Shown: piece by piece, positions 33,938 through 46,254 of the stretch
Layout of the letters: each line of letters begins with the position of its first letter
How positions within the stretch are numbered: position 1 is the first letter of the stretch
Assembly: GCF_019393635.1 (NCBI RefSeq)
Contig: NC_057861.1
Span: 378,372,315 to 378,436,314 of the forward strand
Reading direction: 5' to 3'
DNA: 64,000 nucleotides
From: Dromiciops gliroides
Lineage: Eukaryota; Chordata; Mammalia; Microbiotheria; Microbiotheriidae
Notes under the pieces: model-generated
What the model was told of the DNA's origin: nothing
Databases searched by the model: none
Seen by the model: the letters and a program-made list of their open reading frames with translations, nothing else
Translations under genes and position numbers: made by a program

Positions 33938-34178
33938 AGGCAGCTAAGTGGCAGAGTGGATAGTGCATTGGGCCTAGAGTAATAAGGATCTCAGTTCAAA
34001 TCCGGTCTCAGATACTTACTAGCAGTGTAACCCTTGGAAAATCACTTAACCATGTTTGCTTCAGTTCCCTCATCTGTACAATGAGCTGGAGAAACCATTA
34101 TACTATTTTTGCCATGAAAACACCAAATTGAATGACAAAGAATTGTTTGTGACTGAAACTACTAAACAACAACAAAGT
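33938..34178 (+). repeat. MAR1-type SINE, nearly complete
   Basis: Head AGGCAGCTAAGTGGCAGAG, tRNA-like CTCAGTTCAAATCCGG, TTCCCTCATCTGTACAATGA, GAGCTGGAGAAACCATTATA, a CCATGAAAACACC block and GAATGACAAAGAATTG, then an (AACA)-type end. This tail is of the RTE/BovB kind, and the polarity is complete. Confidence 0.85.
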
Positions 34179-34544
34179 TTCCAAACAGGTGGAAATAAGG
34201 ATGAATTATATTCCATAAAATGGTAATAGGATTAGGATACAAACTCTGATTTCACTGGAATAGGAACTTTTTGTGAATAAACTCCATCAATGCAGGATAA
34301 CCCACTCATATATGTAGCTTAGAAAGATTATTCTGGATGGTGAATGAAGCAAAGATGATAGAGTAGAGAAAGAAGACAAAAAAAGTGCAACTAATTAGTG
34401 TATGTTTACAATACCACCGAAATAGATGATAAGGACTTTGAGTCATTTTAAAGTAGTAATTGCATAAGTAGAAAGAAGAATACAAATGAAAGAGATGCTG
34501 TGGAGATAGATTGTACCATATCCTGCAGGTCATTTAAAAAGTTA

Positions 34545-34676
34545 GTTGAGAGAGAGACAGAGACAGAGACAGAGAAGAGAAGGAGAAGGAAGAAGAGAAG
34601 GAGGAGAAGGAGAAGAAGAAGAAGAAGAAGAAGAAGAAGAAGAAGAAGAAGATGATGATGATGATGAAGAAGAAAG
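34545..34676. repeat. (GAGACA)n (GAA)n (GAT)n purine microsatellite
   Basis: Units change from GAGACA to GAAGGA, then about twelve GAA units and several GAT units. It lies within L2-like sequence of the same purine bias, so it may have grown from that. Confidence 0.93.
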
Positions 34677-35362
34677 TAAAGGATGATTCTGAGGTTATAC
34701 TACATAGGTGACTGTGTGCTTGGGGATTTCCTCATCAGAAACAAGAAAGTTTGCAGAAGGGGCATGTTTAATAAAGTGAAGATGATAAATTCCATCTTAA
34801 ACATGTTTCATTTGAGCTTCCAACTGTACATGCATTTGATGATGACTTGTAGTGAATTGGTGCTGCTAGATTACAGATTGGGGGAGAGATTAGGACTGAA
34901 TAGATAGATTTACTAGTCATTTGTGTAGACATGATCATTGAAATCACGGAATTGAATGATATTACCAAATCAGAGAGGTTGGATAGAAGAAACAATGGGC
35001 CAGGATAAATTTTTTTCAGAGATATCCATCATTAGTGGGCAGGAGATGAATGATGTTCCAGTAAATAAAATAGAAGATTATTCCTAGATTTAATAGAAGA
35101 ACAGGAAAGAATATTATCATGAAAGCCATGGGAGAACAGAATATTCAGGAGGATGCTGTAATCCACAGTTTCAAAAACTACAAAGAGATCAAATAGAATA
35201 AAGCCAAATAAAAGACTGTCAGATTTAGGATTTCAGAGATCATTGTTAAGCTTGGGGAAAGTAGTTTCAGTTAAATTATGAGGATGTGGAAGCCAGGGTA
35301 CAAAAGGTTACAAAATAATTAAAAGCTAAGGGCATAAAGACAGTTTGACTAAATGCATTTTT

Positions 35363-35512
35363 AAGTATTTTATTATGGTGGGGCAATGAGGGTTAAGTGA
35401 CTTGCCCAAGGTCACACAGCTAGTAAGTGTCAAGTGTCTGAGGCCATATTTGAACTCAAGTTCTCCTGAATCCAGTTCCAATGCTTTATCCACTGTGCAA
35501 CCCAGCTGCCCC
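35363..35512 (-). repeat. WSINE-type SINE inside L2
   Basis: Complete on the minus strand. The target duplication CTAAATGCATTTTT lies at 35349-35362 and 35513-35526. Confidence 0.96.
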
Positions 35513-36880
35513 CTAAATGCATTTTTTAAAGAAATTTGACTGTGAAAGGAAGATATTGGACAGTGGCTTCAAGAAAAGTCAGTATCGACTAAACGGTTGT
35601 TATTATTATTATTAAAATGGAGACCTGTGAATGTTCTTAAATATGAAGGCTGGTGCTAATCAACAAAGAGAGATTAAAATGTGAGCAAGGAGTGATTGAA
35701 GAAGAAAATAATTATGTAGTTGGCTATAGAATCAGGCTATCTCCTTGGAATTAGCAAGGAGAAGTGTTGCCTATAACTCAGAGAGTGGAAAAAAAGTAGA
35801 AGTTGGAATATGATTTCAAAAATGGAGACACATAAATAGCATGAAAGGAGGTGAGGTCCTCTGGGAAAAAGGACGAAGACAAGGTAGCTTTAGAAAATAG
35901 ATGATTGTACGATATGTGGAGGGTGTAGAATACAATTCATGGATGACTGAAGAGATTTCCTTTAAGCTATGATATATTTTCCCCAGTCGGAATGGTTGTG
36001 TGAGTGCTTCCAGTTGAATTCAGAAGAAAGTGAAAAGAAATGGAGAAGGTAAATGGTAAAGTAAAACAGGTCTGCAATTTGGTAATGTGACTAACAGTAC
36101 CACAAGAAAACAATAGGTTAAAGTGTAGAGAATAGGGCATAGTTGATTTGTCAACTGTTATTGGACAGAAGTGAGTATAGAAGAAATGTAACAGATGGAG
36201 AAAAGAGAGAAAATATCGAAGAACTAGATATCAAGATGAGGGTTAAAATATTTAGGATGAATGAGACAGGGTGGGAAAAAGTAATGGAAGCAAGGAAGAT
36301 AATAAGAATACAGAATTTCAAAGTTCAAGATTATGGAGAAAATAAATATTCAGTAGGGCTATCCCTTCAATTGGCTGAGGTAAAGTCATAGCAGTTAATG
36401 AATTGGCAAAGCAGTTGGATCACAGATACAGAAAATATGCATTTATATTGGAGTTCTCAACTTAACAGGTAGAAGTTGTAGTAAAAAGAATGTTAGTCAG
36501 GTACTTAACTTCTTGGGAAAGCAGGGAAAGTAACAGGGAGGGAGATACCAAAGGTCATCTACACAGAGGGAGTGATTGACAGGGGAGAAAGATTATTGTG
36601 TGATTGCAGCAAAAATAGAATCTCAAATGATGTCTGAGGATCAAAAAGTGTGCAGACACCTCTTCCAAGGCTAATTTATTGAGGCCCATGAGAAAGAAAA
36701 TACCTGATATTTGAGAGGGTGGTCACAGAGTCTTCTACTGGGAGATATGGTTCAGTGAAAAAGAAGATGTGAAGAGCATGACAGGAAGATATATATGAAG
36801 TGAATGGGAGTTTGATGACCTAAAATGTGAATTCAGAGGGCACAACAGAAGAAATGGTTAGAGGAATAAAGGGACTGGGG

Positions 36881-38921
36881 AAGGGTTAGGGCTGAAATAA
36901 ATGTAGATGAGACCTTGGGAAGTTATATAATATTTTTTTTTCACTTTATTACACAGTATAGTATTGAGAGAAGGAGTTTATCATAAGGAAATTTATTATC
37001 TCCCCAAGACTCAGTTGACTGAGACGCTTACCCTTCCAGAAGAGTAATATAAAAGAGGACAGTTTCTATGCCAGGGAAGCTTCAGAGGCATACCCACTCT
37101 CCAAATTCCAGGATTTGTGATTAGATTTAGTAAAGACTTTGTGTTTTGTGTGTTTTTGTGTTAGGGTGTTTGTAGTAAAAACCCATAATCACATCCGTAA
37201 GGACCTGGATGGGCTAACTCCATGCCAATTTCTTTGCTTCTACAAAGATATCAGAGCATTTTGTTTCCTGAAAATTCTCTGGTTACTATTTATCACTAAA
37301 AATTAATAAAATGAGCCACATTTATCTTTAGTTATTTTTATACAAAGAAATGAAGTGATTTGTCCAGAAACACAAGATAGATAAATAGCAAAGGTGGTCT
37401 CCTCTGCTTGGATCTACAGAACATTTATTCAGTTACCTAATTTAAAATTATAACCCTATGACCATGCTCTTTCTTAAAATATCCCTGTTGCTATTATTTG
37501 ATTACACATTTAGATGAAAGTATTTTATGCAGAAAAAGCATTTAGGAACGCCAACATCCTAAATCAATTTGTTATATTTTTATAACTTACCACTTTAAAT
37601 ACACTCCAATTATTCTATCTCCACTCAGAGCATCCAATTAAATTGGCATCATAAAAATAATGTTATGATACTGCAAAAGAAATATAACTTATGGAAAAAT
37701 CTTAATGTCAATGATCACTTTGCCTACATTTCCCCCTAATTATAGAGCATTTCATTCACTGTATGAAAATTAGATTTTATGTAACATTCTTATGATGTTT
37801 TCTGCATCTCAGGTAAAATGTTTCCCTTTTCTGTTTTTCAAGATATAGTGTATACTGATGCAAAAAAGGAATATAAAGGACTTTATAGCTTTCTTTATTT
37901 ACAATCTTTTCAATTCCTATACTTATTTTTAAGTTGAGTTACTATTTTACAACTGCTGACTTTATGCCATTGATTCTTAGTAGGTTGCTGCCATAGATAT
38001 GCATTTTAATTGAATTTTCAGTTTTAAGTTCAACTTCTGACCTTTCAACCTTTCTTGCTGCCTTTTTCCATATCCTAAGAACTTGCTTCTAAACTGAGAG
38101 CTGCAGCTGTGCATTGTTCCATATTGTGAAAATACAGCTGAGTGAACATTTTTAAGATACCTGGTCATGCATGGCTACTGAGCTGACTCTATCTTTCTTA
38201 AAGTTCTTCCATTCCTTTGGTACTGACCAGAAGCAGTTTGGGAATTTAAGATCCTGTTTTTTTAATTCTCTCTCATGAGCACTTGCACTTTCAATTTTTT
38301 TTTAATTTTCCTATAACTGAATATTTTCCACATATAGCAAAATGTTTAACACTTGGCACCCAAGTGTTTTCCCCACCCCTCATAGAAGGGAAAGGCCTAT
38401 TATAAATGCATGGTGCAAAGTTTAGAAGGTTGGTGAAAGACAAGCCCAAATCTGAGTTGACATATTTCTGATTTATTAAGAGATAGGCAAACTATGGTCT
38501 AAGGGCCATAAAAGTATAATTGTATTTTTAATCCACAATTTTAAATACAAAATTATTTGTGATTTTAAATGAAATTGTATTTAATAATAGAAAACTGCTC
38601 TTAAAGCCAAACGAACCCAAAAAAAAGGAATTCTAGGTCAATATGTACAATAGCATACAGTAGTGATCGTCACTTCAGGATATTCAAGTGGACTCAAAGG
38701 ATAAAAGGGAAACTACCTTTTGAAAGCACCAGTCGATTTTGAGACCTATAGCTTCACTCTCTCTTCTGAGAAAGGGAAATGATTCATTCTACTTATTTAT
38801 ATTACATGGATGTAGGAAACATTTCATGAATGTTTTCATATATTATAAGAATAGAGAAATTTAAGCAGGGGACCAGATCAATATTCCTTAGCTTATAGTT
38901 TAAGTATTTCATTGATCTTCA

Positions 38922-38925
<4 letters not shown>
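36881..38925. other. Anonymous AT-rich DNA
   Basis: No gene or clear element was seen. Short minus frames such as 37977-38168 have no recognisable domain. Confidence 0.4.
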
Positions 38926-38969
<44 letters not shown>

Positions 38970-38970
38970 A
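38926..38970. repeat. (TG)n microsatellite
   Basis: About 22 TG units. A plus frame of 121 codons (38926-39291) opens inside it with Cys-Val repeats and continues for about 100 codons of unrecognised sequence. I regard it as chance. Confidence 0.96.
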
Positions 38971-39429
38971 CATGTGCACAGGAACCCGTTGTGCTCCACC
39001 CCAATCACCTTTTGGCGAGAAAAGCTATTTCTGGTATTTATTGGAAGCTTCATTGGCATATGCTTTCATTTGAAATGTGACATTAAGGAACAATATTTTT
39101 TAAGGAATACATTTAAAAGTCCCAATATCCCTTTATGGTGGCAAGAGGAAATTTTGTGCAAAGAAGGCTATTACACGGGGCATATTGTACATAATCTGAT
39201 ATATAGTTGGAGACAGCCTTCCTGGCATATTACAAACATCATGGCATTCCCTTTCTCTCAGGATGACATCATATTTCATTCACCCATATAAGGGTCAAGA
39301 AAGACCACATAAGCCATCGACTCAGACATCTCACATTTTACAGTTCTACTCATTACATAATTCCTTTTAATATCTTCTCTTTTTGAATACTGAATCTATT
39401 AAGTGATTAAAGCCTCAGGAATAGCTTTC

Positions 39430-39700
39430 AGGAATGTAATTCACAGCCCCATTGCCCTTTCTGCTAAGAACTGATTCTTAATATCTAACCTAAACTTTTT
39501 ATACCTTAGCTTGAGGCCATTGTTCCCTTGTTCTACTGTCTTTGGGATTGTAAATAATTCACTTTCTTCATTTATACTGTTACCTGGAAGGTGTGAAGAT
39601 ATTTATAGTCTGTGAACATTTTTCTCCTAAGTCTTATCTCTAAAAGACTGTGTTTAGTTCTGTAAGCCTTTCATGACACACATTCTTACAGATAGATAAA
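39430..39700. repeat. CR1/L3-like LINE relic (tentative)
   Basis: The run of 'CTAACCTAAACTTTTTATACC', 'TTGAGGCCATTGTTCCCTTG', TTCTACTGTCT, 'ATTTATAGTCTGTGAACATT' and TCCTAAGTCTTATCTCTAAA has the order of a CR1-type 3' region as I remember it. Similarity is weak, and orientation is left open. Confidence 0.4.
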
Positions 39701-41089
39701 ATGCTGTGTATATCCCAGGGACCTTGTTTTGGCTCTAGGGTTTTAATTGTTTTCTGAATTGAAACAATCAAAATTAACTAAAAAGTTTGGAATAATTATG
39801 CAGCCAAACATCTGAAAGCTAAATTCTTTGCTTGTTTAAAAAAGAAAAACATTAAATTCCTTTTACTATTTTTTCCTCTTTGTTTTAATCTCAGTCACAA
39901 GTAAGTTTTATTGTTGTTTTTGTTTGTTGTACACATAAAGAGTATTTTGGCTTTACCAGCTACTTGGAATGATTTCTTGAGGTCAACCATGATTACTAGA
40001 TCAAATTTATGCAAGACAATTGAAATTACCATTCTGATGATATCTAGCAAAACTTCAGCTCAACTTTACTAAAAAGGAAATCTTGAAAATATGAGAAATG
40101 ATAGCAGACATTTTGCTGGGGACAGAGTCCTTCCTCCACAATATTAAATTTGCTGTCATAACCAAAAGACAACCAATAGAGTGGATGACTGCTTGGCAAA
40201 AATTACTGCTTCCACCTACTTACTCATTCTATCTTACAGAAAGGTGCCTTTGCTTGTCTGTAGTCACACATTGCAGGTTATTCATTCTGAGATTATGTCA
40301 CACTTGATTGGTGGTACCTTTACTGTTTCCTCTTTTCAAATAAAGTTAAGGTTTGTCTCAGTTGATTATTTCTCATTCATACATGCCTCTGGACCATCAC
40401 TGCTTATCATTGATGTCTGACCTGGTACCACAGATTTATACCATGAAGGGAAATCAAAGGCGATTAAATCCAAGCCCCTTATTTTACATATGAGTAAAAT
40501 GAAGCCCAGAGAGAATAAATAACTTGTCTATGGTCACACAGGTAAGTATAATAAGCCAGCCTGAGGTGATTCATGATAGGATTTTGCTTGCCTGGGAACA
40601 TAGATATCAAGGGAATCCTGTCTTGAACAAATGACTATAGTCTTTGGTCTACCTGCAGACATAATGAATCACCCTTTAGGTGATGGGACATTGACAGATT
40701 TCTGTGCTGAAACCCCTTAGTAACAGCAATAATTGAAATGACCTCAATGACTTCACAATGACCTCTGAGGGGTGGCAAGGTCCACTGAAGCCTGTACTGA
40801 CTGAGAATTAGGTGACACCATGATTGATGTACTTCTTGACTGGAGGTGAATGGGCAGTTATTTTTCTGTATGGATCTCCTGATACTCAGGGCCACACAGT
40901 TCTCACTTAGTGACAACATACTCTAGGTATTATAAATTCCCATGCCAACCAGATGTTCAGAGATTCCAGAGAAATAGGACTTTCCTGGAGCCTAGTACAG
41001 TTTCATAGTATCATCTATCCTGCATTAGTTTCTCAGCTACTAACACATTCTGGTCTTAATGAAGGGCATATATAAAAGTCAGGATTTAC
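39701..41089. other. Anonymous DNA with a MIR relic
   Basis: A reversed MIR-like series lies at about 40440-40600 ('CCAAGCCCCTTATTTTACAT', GAGTAAAATGAAGCCCAGAG, 'TTGTCTATGGTCACACAGGT'). Frames near 40098-40420 are unrecognised. No gene is called. Confidence 0.45.
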
Positions 41090-41560
41090 AGTCAGTTGAG
41101 GAGGCAACTTTGGAAATCAGTAGAGAGGGTAAGCCAGAGTAAGTTTAGGATGTCAGCATAGAGAGGTTAATTAAATCCATGGCAACTGATGACATCAGTG
41201 AATTAGTGTAGAGGGAGAAGAGAGCAGGGACCACACAGAATGCTATGTGACACCTGCAGTTCGAGTATGATATGGATGAGGATCCAGCAAATGAGACTGA
41301 AAAGGAATAGTAAGATATAGAGAAGAATCAAGAGAAAGTGATGTACTAAAATTCTCAAGAGAAGAGACTATAAATAAGCAGAAGGTGTATCAGTGCTGTC
41401 CAAGGCTGAAGGGAAGTAGAAGAGAGTAAGGCTTAAGAAAAGTACATTGTATTTGTCCATTAAGAAATCATTGGTAACTTTGAATAGTGCAGTTTTATTG
41501 GAAGTATGAGGATGGGAGACCAAACTGCAAGGGTTTAAAAGATAGTTAGATGATTAGTTA
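41090..41560 (-). pseudogene. L2 LINE relic, reverse transcriptase part
   Basis: The plus strand carries the complement of the L2 RT core in order: 'ATCCATGGCAACTGATGACATCA' (upstream of YADD), GGGACCACACAGAATGCTAT then GACACCTGCAGTTCGAG (PQGS-type), GATGAGGATCCAGCAAATGA, 'CAAGAGAAAGTGATGTACTAAAATTC', and 'AAGCAGAAGGTGTATCAGTG CTGTCCAAGGCTG' (AFDTVDH-type). TTAAGAAATCATTGGTAACT then GACCAAACTGCAAGGG complete the order. It is the best-preserved L2 RT piece in the window, but stops and small indels break it. Confidence 0.7.
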
Positions 41561-42184
41561 CAGCTCACTTATAACTGTTATTATCATATTGTCTATTTTG
41601 CTTTTTGTAATTTCATAATGTTATTAATTTTGAATTACTAGATTCTGGATCTCTTGTCTGTTAAGATATGCTTCCTATCTGATCCTTAATACCCTGCCTG
41701 ATGACCTAGACTCCTGCAGAGTGACAATAAATATCATTGTCTATATAGATTACTTTTTTCCACTCTAATTTCTTGATACTCCCTAGAAAAAAAGTGAAAT
41801 GCATTATACAAATTAATGGTTAATTCTCAAATTCTTCATATTTGACTTTAGAATGGAATGAAAGGGATGAAAAAATTAGATATACTCACCCTCCTATGTA
41901 CCTAGAGTTTAGACTTCCTTCTCAAAAGGTTGTCTTACTTGTCATTTTCTATGTATTAAATATTTATCAATGTACATCCATTGCAATTCTATCATTCACA
42001 ACAACATCAGTAGCCATGTACTTCATTTAAATGTACCATTATATCTCCCTCCCAGTGGGAGAAAAGAAATAATGAAATAAATATAAACATTAAATGTTTT
42101 CAGGTTGCCTATTACATATTCAAACTATATATATCTGTGCTTCTTACAACTTATATAATTTTGGGCTAACATTATACTTTTCCT

Positions 42185-42285
42185 GGGATGATTTCTCATT
42201 TGAAAAATGAGGAGTTTGGACAAAATTATCTTTGAAGTTCACTCCAAGTACATGGTAATGATGCTATGATCCATTGATTACTTTC
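42185..42285 (+). repeat. MIR 3'-part relic
   Basis: CTCATTTGAAAAATGAGGAG, then GACAAAATTATCTTTGAAGT and a TTCACTCCAAGTAC block. This matches the MIR/THER second half on plus. Confidence 0.5.
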
Positions 42286-42296
42286 TTGGAAATGTT

Positions 42297-42385
42297 TCAT
42301 TCATTTGTTCAAGAAGCAGTTATGAAGTATGTACTATGTGCCAAGTACTCAGGTAGACACTGAAGATATGAAAAAATAGAATGCT
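42297..42385 (-). repeat. L2 3'-end relic
   Basis: TTCATTTGTTCAAGAAGCAG, then AAGTATGTACTATGTGCCAA and TACTCAGGTAGACACTGAAG, matches the reversed L2/MIR terminal segment. Confidence 0.6.
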
Positions 42386-42864
42386 TTGTAACTCTCATTC
42401 ATTTTACTACTTATTTAATATTAAAGTAATTTATATATGTGTCAACAATATCTACTAGATGCTAAGGTATTTGAGGGCAAGACTATATCTTTAAATTCTT
42501 GTATCCTCTCTCAGAACCTGAAGTTATACTTTATATACAATATGTACTTAAAGGATAATGTCATGTATAATCTAAAATTGAAAGAATATAGTCATGGCTT
42601 TCAAAAATATTCACTGTTATTTGACTCAAAGAGATGCTTATTAAATTGTTCTCTTTTAAGTTTCTATTTTCTGTTACAATGAACCAAAGTCCTCTCTTTG
42701 AAAAACTATTTAGAATATAAAAACATAAAATGAAATTTTATCCCTTATTAGTGTAGTTTAATTGACTCCAAACTCCTGCTTTTTAGTCCTCTTTTATATA
42801 ATAATTATTTTTATGTTTGTGGGCAAATTGCTGCTCCTTACCTCATACCATTATAATGTAAAGG

Positions 42865-43060
42865 CTTGAAATTACTTCAGAAGCCATATATTCCAATTAC
42901 CTCATTTTACACTTGAAGAAATTAAGACTTGAGGAACCTGTGACAGTCAATGTATCATATTGTGTCACAGCTAACTTAAGTTATCACTGAGAGGATTTGA
43001 ACCCATGTCCTCTGACTTTGGAAATATGATCTTTCCATTGTGCCATGATGCCTCAGTTTC
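42865..43060 (-). repeat. MIR/THER-type SINE relic
   Basis: CAATTACCTCATTTTACACT, then GAAGAAATTAAGACTTGAGG, 'TTGTGTCACAGCTAAC', 'GAGGATTTGAACCCATGTCC' and 'TTCCATTGTGCCATGATGCC' form a full-length reversed SINE. Confidence 0.7.
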
Positions 43061-44399
43061 TTTGTTTTAAAATAAGAATAATTATATATATATATATACA
43101 CCATGGGAATTGTGTAAACTTTAGCACATATTTGATTTTGATTTTTGAGAGTAGAATACCAGGGAAAAGATGGGGCTGGACCTATGATTTCAATATTTTA
43201 AATAAGTCTCAGAGTGGAAATTCTTTCCACTTATGAAGATTGTTAGCTCTTCTATTTTGAGAGTTTTCTATGGAACTTGAAGGTTAAAGGTATTGTCCAT
43301 GATTGCTCACTGAGTGCAGATAAGAGGCAGGGCTTGAATCCAGTTCTTCCTGACTTCTGGGTGAGCTTTCTTTATCCTCTCCCATGTTACCTCTCACTTG
43401 AAGGTATAAAAAATATAAATTTTAGTAATTGTCATTGTTTTGTAATGTTTAATTCCATTTCCCAAGCATAAAATTGACTATTTATTGTTTGTAATACATT
43501 TCATAAATTGTAGGATTCCACCTCACTACAATTGAAAGTTTAATTGGATCCTCAGTTGCCTAGATTTCATTAGATGATTATTTTAAAATGAATCCTATTT
43601 ATTCTGGACTGAAAAGTTATCCTTGCCTAAAACTTTCTATATTTTCTGTTGCATTTATGACTAGATTTTATGTGTAATATTTAATATGTAGACACATGAA
43701 AAAGAACTCTGAAATTTAAAATATTTCCCCAAAATATTTGGACTTTGGAACATGTTCATTTTAGATCAGTGTAATTTTATTCTTGGACTTTTTGCACTCT
43801 TCACTTGAATCTACATGGGGTTGTATACCTCTAATCCTTTCTTAAATATCATCATTATGTTAGCATTAGAGTTTGGCTTCTTATGGGAGCACCACTGAAC
43901 TGAGTGGCCTTGTAAGATAATTGTTAAAGCTTCCTGAACTTTAGTCCTTTCTTTTATTTAATAGCCCAGGGACATATATTATATCTTAATACTTCCCAGA
44001 TTTAAGGGATTTCAACTTCTTGGATTTGAAGTAACATTCTTTTAAGTCTTTATATTATAAATTTAGATGTTTGAAGCTAGTTCTATGTGGCAAAATATGA
44101 AGTGAAGCTTGAGCATTTTTCTAGTTAATTCAGGCCAATTATTTAGCTATTTAGGAAAAGTAAGATTTTCCTCCATAAACATCTTTTCCTCTAGTAAACA
44201 TGTATAACTCTGTTTATCTAACAAAACAGAAGAGATTCATGTTAAGAGGATAAAGATAGAGAGAACAAAATTATTGTCAACAATAATTGTGGTCACGATG
44301 GAAAGCAGAATGTCATGCAGTTAAAACAACATCTTCAGTATCTGAAGAGATGGATTGTATAGTGTGGATGTGTGTATATGTCGGTGTGTTCTCATACCC
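43061..44399. other. Anonymous AT-rich DNA
   Basis: A short (AT)n lies at 43083-43098. Nothing else is supportable. Confidence 0.4.
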
Positions 44400-44765
44400 T
44401 GGTGTCTGCACACATAAGGGGCAACATCTGAACTAATTCTTGAAGGAAGCTGTGATTTCTAAGAGACATGGGTGAAATAGGAAGTTAATTCTTGATGTTG
44501 AGTCCAACCTCTGCAAGGGTATGAGCTTGAAATATGGAATTCTGAGTTTGGGAACAATCAATAAGCTAGCTTTGTGGCCATATTGAACACATGAAGGGAG
44601 TACCTTGAAACATCACTGAAGGTATATGAGGGACAGATTTCTGAGGACTTTTAATTTCAAGGGTAAGCATTTTTTCCTAGAGATATTAGGAAGCTACTGA
44701 AGACTTTTGAGCAGAACAAACCTGTGATTTAATAATGTTAATTTGATAAATGCAAGGATTATTGA
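44400..44765 (-). repeat. L2 LINE relic, 3' region
   Basis: AACTAATTCTTGAAGGAAGC, then 'GGACTTTTAATTTCAAGGGT', 'TAGGAAGCTACTGAAGACTT', 'TTGAGCAGAACAAACCTGTG' matches the reversed sequence just downstream of the L2 coding part. It is noncoding. Confidence 0.5.
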
Positions 44766-44811
44766 TTTGAGAAGGGATAAATGCAAGATATTTTCTCATT
44801 TTTGAAGTCTC

Positions 44812-44888
44812 CTCTCTTTCTGTCTCTCTCTGTGTCTCTCTCACTCTGTCTCTGTCTCTGTCTCTCTCTCACACACATACACACACAA
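44812..44888. repeat. (TCTC/TCTG)n and (CA)n microsatellite
   Basis: A pyrimidine run of TCTCTCTG units followed by a short CACA run. Confidence 0.9.
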
Positions 44889-45204
44889 AGGCAGTTTGAT
44901 TTATTAGAAAAAGAAAAAGTATTTATGATGCAAATATCAAGGATTCAATTCCATTACTGTCAATAAGTCAATACATAACCTTGGAAAAAAATATTTGGCT
45001 AAAAGCATAGATGGCATGCTTACTGAGTTTTCAGAAAACACAAAGTTGGGAGTGATAGCTAATATGTTGGGTGATGGAATCAGGAACCAAAAAATGTGTA
45101 AAATATCTAGAATGGTCTGAATCAAATAAGAAGGTTTTAAATACAGATAAATATAGCATTTTATTTTGTAAAAAAAAAACCTAACACAAGATTTGGCATG
45201 AGTT

Positions 45205-45370
45205 ATTGAAAAATTTTTGTTTTTATAGTCAAAGGACTGGGGTTTATATCCTTGTTCACTCTACGTCTTGCTAGTTTGACTTTGGGTATATCACTTAAAC
45301 TCTCAGGCCTTCAATTTTCTTACCTTTAAATTAAGAATGTTAAGCTCATCACCTGAGATTTTTTGAACTC
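45205..45370 (+). repeat. MIR/THER-type SINE relic
   Basis: 'AAAGGACTGGGGTTTATATC', TTTGACTTTGGGTATATCAC, 'TTAAACTCTCAGGCCTTCAA', 'TTTTCTTACCTTTAAATTAA' follow the tRNA-like head, core and 3' order on plus. Confidence 0.6.
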
Positions 45371-45649
45371 TGAAACAGTTATCCCATGTACAAGATGATG
45401 AAATTATGATTATAAAGTTGTTGTTTTGCTGAAATATAACTGGTATCTGTAGTACATTGTACATTCGCTATGAGAAACATTGTGATTTAGTAACTGCCTA
45501 CCTGCTTTACTGCCATCAGTGAAGCAAAATGTAAAGAAAAATTAACAATACTCTTTACAGGGGTAAAAGGAGAGAGTGTAAATGATAGCCTGAAGCTCAA
45601 AATTATAAAATAAACCAATAAAATAAAACAGTTGGTTCCAATGGAAACA

Positions 45650-46249
45650 GAGTCATCTTGGGCTTAAAGATCACTGCAGATGGTGACTATCATGATGAAA
45701 TAAAAAGATGCTTACTTTTTTGGAAAGAAAGCTATGACAAATCTGGAGAGTGTACTAAAAAGTAGAGATGTCACCTTGTTGGAAAAGGTCTACATAATCA
45801 AAGCTCTGTGGTTTTTTTTTTTCAGTACCAATGTATGGCTGTGAGGATTCAATTATAAGGAAAGCTAAGTGCCACAAAACCAGTGTTTTTGAATTGTGGT
45901 ATTGGAGAAGACTTTTGAGATTCCCTTGGACAAAATGGAGATCAAGTCAGTCAACAATTAAAGAAATTAATTCAGACTATTCATTAGAAGGTCAAATACT
46001 GAAGCCAAATTTTAAATACTTTGGCCATATAATGAGGAGACAGGACTCGTTGGAAAAAGGCGCTGATTTGGGAAAGTTTGAAAGAAAAGGAAAAGGAAAC
46101 AACATGAGATGGATAGATACTGTCATAGAAACAATGAACATGGACTTTGACAGACTTTGAGACATAGTAGAGGATAGAAGGGCCTGGTAGGCTATGGTCT
46201 ATGGGTCATGATGAGTAGGACATAACTTAATGACTGAACCACAGCACCA
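45650..46249 (+). pseudogene. RTE/BovB-type LINE, 3' end
   Basis: The translated plus strand follows the C-terminal end of an RTE-clade (BovB-like) reverse transcriptase protein. It starts with a GLKITADGDYHDEIKR segment near 45660. It continues from 45831 with MYGCEDSIIRKA, FELWYWRRLLRFPW, SQSTIKEINSDYSLEG, FKYFGHIMRRQDSLEKG and MRWIDTVIETMNMDFDRL. After the stop, a 3'UTR of the type GGCCTGGTAGGCTATGGTC then GACATAACTTAATGACTG matches the usual RTE end. The RT palm lies upstream and is absent, so this is a 5'-truncated insertion. A frameshift sits near 45800 at a T-run. The 3' end resembles the MAR1 SINE ends in this window. Confidence 0.85.
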
Positions 46250-46254
46250 ACCTC

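Larger units (their letters stand above)
34515..36880 (-). pseudogene. L2 LINE relic, long (3' region to ORF2)
   Basis: On the minus strand this large block follows L2 order. C-terminal and 3' parts lie at about 34690-34870 (CTTAAACATGTTTCATTTGA, GATTGGGGGAGAGATTAGG). The YADD-type palm region falls near 34880-34930 (TGTGTAGACATGATCATTGA). The PQGSVLGP-type region near 35000-35050, the DTVDHPLL/DLSAAF-type part at 35150-35200 and the SGF-type part at 35260-35310 follow, with further upstream ORF2 after the SINE. Parts after about 36000 are assigned mainly by purine bias and continuity. A purine microsatellite (34545) and a SINE (35363) interrupt it. All frames are broken. Confidence 0.6.

Noticed and set aside
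38926..39291. 121-codon plus frame beginning with Cys-Val repeats
   Set aside because: It opens within the (TG)n tract. The remaining sequence shows no domain, signal or codon pattern, and a frame of this length is expected by chance in 64 kb.
40098..40420. Overlapping plus frames of 69 and 79 codons
   Set aside because: No domain, no splice or promoter context, and two frames compete for the same bases.
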